The position numbers were made by a program, and so were the translations under genes. Source: Candidatus Micrarchaeota archaeon RBG_16_49_10 (GTDB lineage Archaea > Aenigmatarchaeota > Aenigmatarchaeia > CG10238-14). From it: 10,483 nt of DNA. Where the stretch lies: the NCBI GenBank assembly GCA_001784635.1, contig MFRS01000015.1, positions 37,329 through 47,811 on the forward strand, written 5' to 3'. Shown one piece after another: positions 7,254 to 10,483 of this stretch. Numbering within the stretch: the stretch's first letter is position 1; each line of letters opens with the position of its first letter. The notes under the pieces were generated by a model, which was given only the letters and a program-made list of their open reading frames with translations, did not search any database and was not told the origin of the DNA.

Positions 7254-8198
7254 CTACCAGTTTACTCTCTGCCCATAATTATAAACACAATAACTACAAG
7301 GTGATGCAGTTTTTCTTGGAAGTTTCCAAGAAATTAGGTTCTTCGATTTTATTTTAGTAAAATTTTCCCTTAGTTCAGAATTTACTATAATCATGTTTTT
7401 AAGGTCTATTTCTGATAATTTTGTCAAATGAACATTATCTAAATATGCTAAGAAATGGCAATATGAAAGTCTTCCGAGGCAGTCCATAAAAATCCTTTTT
7501 TTCCTAAAATAGGTGCAATTAGCGCTAGGTTCCTCGAATTGTATGGTTTTGAATGAAGCTCCTTTAGATATTATAGAATCCAAAGATTTCCTGACCTGAA
7601 TTTTCATTTTATCATCAAGCAAAAATTTATATGTGTTATTTGAAGGGAAGACTTCGATTGGTATAAAAGTCGAACATCCATAATGAATAGACATATCGTA
7701 AGCATCTTCTAATTCTTGATAATTAAGGCTACTTATCGTAAAAAGTACATCAAAATCTAAATTTCTTTTTTTTATGTACTCCATTGATTCTATTACTTTA
7801 TCCAAAATATCTTTTCCAGTTATTTTTTTTATTGTTTTTTTTTCAGAACCGTCTAATGAGATACTAAAGCGAAGTTTTTTAATTAATTTGTCATCTAATA
7901 TTGAAAGCCAATCTTTAACTAAATCACCATGACTGTTTATATTAATATTTATGCTGTAATTCGACATAATCTCAACTATTTCAGAAATTTTTGGATGTAA
8001 TAAAGGTTCACCAAACCAGCCAATTTCAAAAACATTTATTTTTTTTTCTAATAATAAGTTGGCTCTAAGTAGATTTGAAACTAATTCAATATCTAAATCA
8101 ATAGAATTAGGTTTAGGTTTATAGTATACATAATCCAAATGCGACCTGTTAGTTATCTGAATAACAAATACATCAATATCATGATTAAAAATAGGCAT
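7254..8198 (-). CDS. radical-SAM-fold pseudoenzyme lacking the CxxxCxxC cysteines
   Basis: This 314-residue protein aligns by motif with radical SAM/SPASM proteins: TNR before the cluster loop, GWFGEPLLHP at about residues 60-69 (the GGEP site), SLDGS at about 114-118, and a SPASM-like cysteine set late in the chain (C228, C240, C247, then CSYC at 301-304). Yet the loop that should read TNRCxxxCxxC reads TNRSHLDYVYY, so the three cluster ligands are Ser19, Tyr23 and Tyr26. Without them no radical-generating [4Fe-4S] cluster is expected, though an auxiliary cluster may still bind. The frame is intact and first in the operon, so it is likely a functional pseudoenzyme, perhaps a substrate-binding partner of the next gene's product. 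The start chosen is the ATG at 8198, because AGGTGA at 8207-8212 sits eight bases upstream; the in-frame GTG at 8210 would add four residues and overlap that ribosome site. Confidence 0.85.
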   Translation of the reverse strand: MPIFNHDIDVFVIQITNRSHLDYVYYKPKPNSIDLDIELVSNLLRANLLLEKKINVFEIGWFGEPLLHPKISEIVEIMSNYSINININSHGDLVKDWLSILDDKLIKKLRFSISLDGSEKKTIKKITGKDILDKVIESMEYIKKRNLDFDVLFTISSLNYQELEDAYDMSIHYGCSTFIPIEVFPSNNTYKFLLDDKMKIQVRKSLDSIISKGASFKTIQFEEPSANCTYFRKKRIFMDCLGRLSYCHFLAYLDNVHLTKLSEIDLKNMIIVNSELRENFTKIKSKNLISWKLPRKTASPCSYCVYNYGQRVNW

Positions 8199-8206
8199 AA
8201 AAATAT

Positions 8207-8212
8207 TCACCT
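8207..8212 (-). promoter_or_regulatory. ribosome-binding site deciding the start of the radical-SAM-like gene
   Basis: AGGTGA on the minus strand matches the archaeal anti-Shine-Dalgarno sequence and lies eight bases before the ATG at 8198. It overlaps the alternative GTG at 8210, which therefore is not the likely start. It is the best-spaced canonical ribosome site among the large genes of the window. Confidence 0.6.
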
Positions 8213-8324
8213 AAAATTATATTATCATATATACTTATAGATATTTATTGTAAAATCCCATATATCATAACAAACTGGCTTTTCTTAATAATATATTAAT
8301 TTATAATTTTAAATGCGGTGTTAA
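8213..8324. promoter_or_regulatory. divergent promoter region of the radical SAM cluster
   Basis: This extremely AT-rich spacer separates the leftward operon from the rightward SPASM gene and must promote both. For the plus strand, ATATATTA at 8291-8298 is centred 30 bp and TTTATAAT at 8300-8307 about 21 bp before the ATG at 8325; a weak GGTG at 8317-8320 precedes the ATG. For the minus strand, an ATAAATAT stretch near 8242-8249 would give a short leader carrying the AGGTGA site. The composition makes individual boxes uncertain, but shared control of the two transcripts is likely. Confidence 0.45.
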
Positions 8325-10265
8325 ATGGTTAAATTTATAACTCTTGTGAAAAATTTTAAAAATAATTTCTATAATCCTGAAAAGAAGTATACTTTTTGTC
8401 CAGATATGTTCTATATAGGTAATAAAAAGGGCTTGAATATATTTTATTCTTCACTAAATGGCATCATATATGCACTTAATAAAGAGGAATATGAATCTTT
8501 CAAAAGTAAGAAAACCATTAATGAAAATCTCAAAAAAGAATTTGTCAATTCTGGATTGTTCGTAGAAGAAACCGAAATCAAATACCCAGATTATAGTAAA
8601 AATGGCTTAAAGACGTCTACTATTACTATTTTCCCGACAAACGAATGCAACTTAAAATGTGTATACTGTTATGGTTGGGGTGGAGATTTCAAAAAAGTAA
8701 AAATTGATTTTGAGATTGCGAAGAAATTTATAGATAATTACTTGGATTGGAATAAAGAAAGAACAGTGACTGAACCTATAAAAATAGAATTTCATGGTAT
8801 AGGTGAACCTACAATGGGATTTTCAGAAATTAAAAAAATAGTAGAATATGTGAAATTAAAATTCCCGAGAGCAACTTTCAGTATACAAACAAATGGTATT
8901 TTAAATGATACTATATTAAATTTCCTTATCGACAACGGTTTTATAATAGGTTTATCTGTTGATGGACCGCCATACATTCAAGATATTCAAAGACCAACAA
9001 GAAACAACACTCCTAGTAGCTCAATCGTAGAGGAAACTATTCAAAAACTGAGAGAAAATAATATTAGAGTAGCTGTCAGGGTAACTGTATCAAAAAAAAT
9101 AGAAAACAAAATGTTAGAAATACTTGAATACCTGAGAAGGCTAGATGTCAAATCGATAAAAATAGCACCCCTTTCCAATATTGGTAGATGTGGGAATAAC
9201 ATCTCAGATTATGTAAAACAGCCTAATTCTAGAGTTTTTATCAAAAATTTTTTGAAGTCTTTGGAACTATCTGACGAGTTTAGTGTTAGTTATGGTTCCG
9301 GCATTAGTAACCTAGAAATAAAAGATAGACATTGTGGCGTTCCAGATCCAGGAATGGCACTGACACATGAAGGTTATATCACTAGTTGTTACGAAGCAGC
9401 AATATACAACAATATAAATTCGCCTTTTATCTTTGGGAAGTACGACAAAAAAATCAAAGACTTCGTCATAAACCAAAAAAAAGTAAAAATCCTCAAGAAA
9501 TGGGTTATAAAAAATTTACCAGATTGTCAGCCGTGTTTTTTGAAATATAGTTGTGCTGGAGATTGTCCTATGAGAACTTACATAAAAAATAGAGAATTTT
9601 TCAAGACAGATATCGATAGATGTGAAATGAAAAGAGTTTGTACTAAAAAATATGTTGAATATTTAATCGAAAAAAACTTTGTCAAGATAATTCCATATAT
9701 GAAATTTAAAAACGGAAAATTGTTTTTCAAAATGTACTTCAATGAATTTTTAATAGAAGACATTCAAAATTCAGGAGGTTCCTCAATCATTACTATAAAC
9801 TCTTCGACATCCTTTGAGAAAACATTAAAAAAAATACTTGATATACATCAAAAAAACTATACTCCGAAATTATTTTTATTGTCTATACATATCGAGAGTT
9901 TTTTACTTAATTCTTGTTTGATTGAAAAATTAAACTTTTTTCTGAAAGAACTTGAAAAAAATAAAATCTATTTTAAGATTACAAAACCCCTTCCTTTTTG
10001 TATTACTAAAAAAATAGAAAATGAAATAAAAACTAAATACATACCAACTTCCTGGAAACAATCTATTGACCTTTTTAATGTGAATGAGAAGGATTATATA
10101 GTTTTTTGCAATTCTAAAAAATCTACCAAAAAAATAGGGTATTACAGCAGCAGAGAAAAAATTTGTGATGAGATAAAAGAGGGAGAAATAATTGCTTACT
10201 CTAAAATCTGTGAAGAATGCATAAATAAAGCAAGAAACAAATGTAAAGGTTATTTCAAATTTTAA
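8325..10265 (+). CDS. radical SAM/SPASM protein, likely peptide- or protein-modifying, with extra Cys-rich C-terminal domain
   Basis: This 646-residue protein has four parts. Residues 1-90 resemble the N-terminal extension of radical SAM peptide maturases (LNIFYSSLNGIIYALN, then a GLFVEE segment). The radical SAM core carries CNLKCVYC with C108, C112 and C115, then GIGEP at 158-162 and SVDGP at 211-215. A textbook SPASM domain follows: CX12GX4C at 337-355, CX2CX5CX3C at 401-414, C433 after 18 residues, and C439. SPASM proteins use these cysteines for two auxiliary [4Fe-4S] clusters and mostly modify ribosomal peptides or proteins (anSME, sactionine and related enzymes). Residues about 516-646 are a divergent copy of the terminal domain of the 5785-7248 protein: LLS, LIEKL, KELEKNKI, PLPFC, and a final CX2CX7C at 629-640. 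The copy lacks the CFEC pair and the last cysteine. It is transcribed divergently from the operon and should act with it. The exact substrate and reaction are unknown. Confidence 0.92.
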   Translation: MVKFITLVKNFKNNFYNPEKKYTFCPDMFYIGNKKGLNIFYSSLNGIIYALNKEEYESFKSKKTINENLKKEFVNSGLFVEETEIKYPDYSKNGLKTSTITIFPTNECNLKCVYCYGWGGDFKKVKIDFEIAKKFIDNYLDWNKERTVTEPIKIEFHGIGEPTMGFSEIKKIVEYVKLKFPRATFSIQTNGILNDTILNFLIDNGFIIGLSVDGPPYIQDIQRPTRNNTPSSSIVEETIQKLRENNIRVAVRVTVSKKIENKMLEILEYLRRLDVKSIKIAPLSNIGRCGNNISDYVKQPNSRVFIKNFLKSLELSDEFSVSYGSGISNLEIKDRHCGVPDPGMALTHEGYITSCYEAAIYNNINSPFIFGKYDKKIKDFVINQKKVKILKKWVIKNLPDCQPCFLKYSCAGDCPMRTYIKNREFFKTDIDRCEMKRVCTKKYVEYLIEKNFVKIIPYMKFKNGKLFFKMYFNEFLIEDIQNSGGSSIITINSSTSFEKTLKKILDIHQKNYTPKLFLLSIHIESFLLNSCLIEKLNFFLKELEKNKIYFKITKPLPFCITKKIENEIKTKYIPTSWKQSIDLFNVNEKDYIVFCNSKKSTKKIGYYSSREKICDEIKEGEIIAYSKICEECINKARNKCKGYFKF

Positions 10266-10301
10266 TACTTAATCAGGAAATCGTTGTGCTTAAGTACATC
10301 T

Positions 10302-10483
10302 TCAACTGAAAGCTCCGCAAACACCAGTTGTTGATGCGGTTGTTGTTAAGGTTGTTCCTGAGGTTGTTCCTGAGGTTGTCATTGTTGTTCCTGAGGTCGT
10401 GGCGGAGGTTGTTCCTGAGGTCGTGGCGGAGGTTGTTCCTGAGGTTGTTGAGGTTGTTGAGGTAAAGTCACACGCCTGATTAT
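10302..10483 (-). CDS. possible Thr/Ser/Gly-repeat protein, C-terminal end (runs off the right edge)
   Basis: Reading leftwards from the edge, 59 residues are open to a TGA at 10302-10304. They start NQACDF, continue with repeats of the TSGT and TSAT kind, and finish in ASTTGVCGAFS. More than half the residues are Thr or Ser, as in O-glycosylated stalks of archaeal surface proteins; two cysteines bracket the repeat. It is convergent with the radical SAM/SPASM gene, 36 bases away, and is GC-richer than that gene. Because the DNA repeat unit is a multiple of three, other frames are open too: a Pro/Gln-rich minus frame ending near 10381 and a Val/Pro/Glu-rich plus frame with no start codon. This frame is preferred because it stays open through the repeat and ends in a non-repetitive tail, but the choice is uncertain. 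Confidence 0.4.
   Translation of the reverse strand, partial: NQACDFTSTTSTTSGTTSATTSGTTSATTSGTTMTTSGTTSGTTLTTTASTTGVCGAFS
10350..10460. repeat. 12/24-bp tandem repeat array
   Basis: Degenerate copies of a 12-bp unit (GGTTGTTCCTGA) run through this stretch. Within it a 24-bp unit, the 12-mer plus GGTCGTGGCGGA, occurs twice without mismatch at 10384-10407 and 10408-10431. The units are multiples of three, so the array expands or contracts without breaking frame. On the minus strand it encodes Thr-Ser-Gly-Thr type repeats. Confidence 0.75.

Noticed and set aside
7254..8198. Pseudogene of a radical SAM enzyme
   Set aside because: The frame is intact, the ribosome site is strong, the GEP and SPASM-like residues remain, and the gene heads an operon, so a functional pseudoenzyme is more likely than decay.
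10294..10476. Plus-strand Val/Pro/Glu-rich reading frame (VVPEVV repeats) at the right edge
   Set aside because: It follows an in-frame stop at 10291-10293 and has no ATG or GTG start. Its openness is explained by the 12-bp repeat being a multiple of three.
10381..10483. Minus-strand Pro/Gln-rich frame (PQQPQQPQEQ type) ending near 10381
   Set aside because: It is open to the window edge and reads like a Pro-rich tail, but it ends in the middle of the repeat, while the Thr/Ser frame reads through to a non-repetitive end. It remains the main alternative.

Overview
The window looks archaeal. The evidence is TATA-like boxes about 26 bp upstream of start codons that have no Shine-Dalgarno sequence (leaderless style), one gene with an AGGTGA ribosome site, and the N-terminus of an archaeal-type AAA_14/DUF4143-like ATPase at the left edge. 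The lineage cannot be fixed from this sequence. Base composition is split. Positions 1 to about 1700 and about 10300 to the end are clearly GC-richer. The roughly 8.4 kb between them is very AT-rich with long A and T runs, which suggests an accessory island or transferred block.

Layout. Positions 1-204 hold the start of a minus-strand P-loop ATPase. Its leaderless promoter is preceded by two copies of a near-perfect 17-bp palindrome. A largely non-coding stretch follows, with TTTCGA-type inverted repeats and one tiny ORF that has a good ribosome site. Positions 607-2379 encode a single-pass membrane protein: a 200-residue cytoplasmic part, one membrane segment, a Thr/Pro stalk, an SD-repeat-B-like beta domain and a C-terminal M23/LytM-like domain that has lost most catalytic residues. 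The composition break falls inside this gene.

Positions 2546-8198 form a four-gene minus-strand operon with gaps of 5, 34 and 19 nt. In transcription order it encodes (1) a radical-SAM-fold protein in which all three cluster cysteines are replaced (SxxxYxxY instead of CxxxCxxC), (2) an apparently active radical SAM enzyme with a Cys-rich C-terminal domain, (3) an alpha/alpha-toroid protein with GGF/GGY repeats like prenyltransferase/squalene-cyclase repeats and a C-terminal membrane anchor, and (4) a GT-C polytopic glycosyltransferase of the PMT/TMTC type. Diverging from it, 8325-10265 encodes a third radical SAM protein with a canonical SPASM domain. It ends in a divergent copy of the same Cys-rich domain found in the operon's active radical SAM enzyme. 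At the right edge, convergent on the minus strand, is the end of what may be a Thr/Ser/Gly-repeat protein.

How they may work together (inference): two active radical SAM enzymes, a catalytically dead radical SAM paralogue, a toroid protein and a membrane glycosyltransferase look like one protein- or peptide-modification system acting at the membrane. No convincing small precursor peptide lies between the genes. The Thr/Ser-rich protein at the right edge is the most suggestive local candidate substrate. I do not recognise this combination as a described system.
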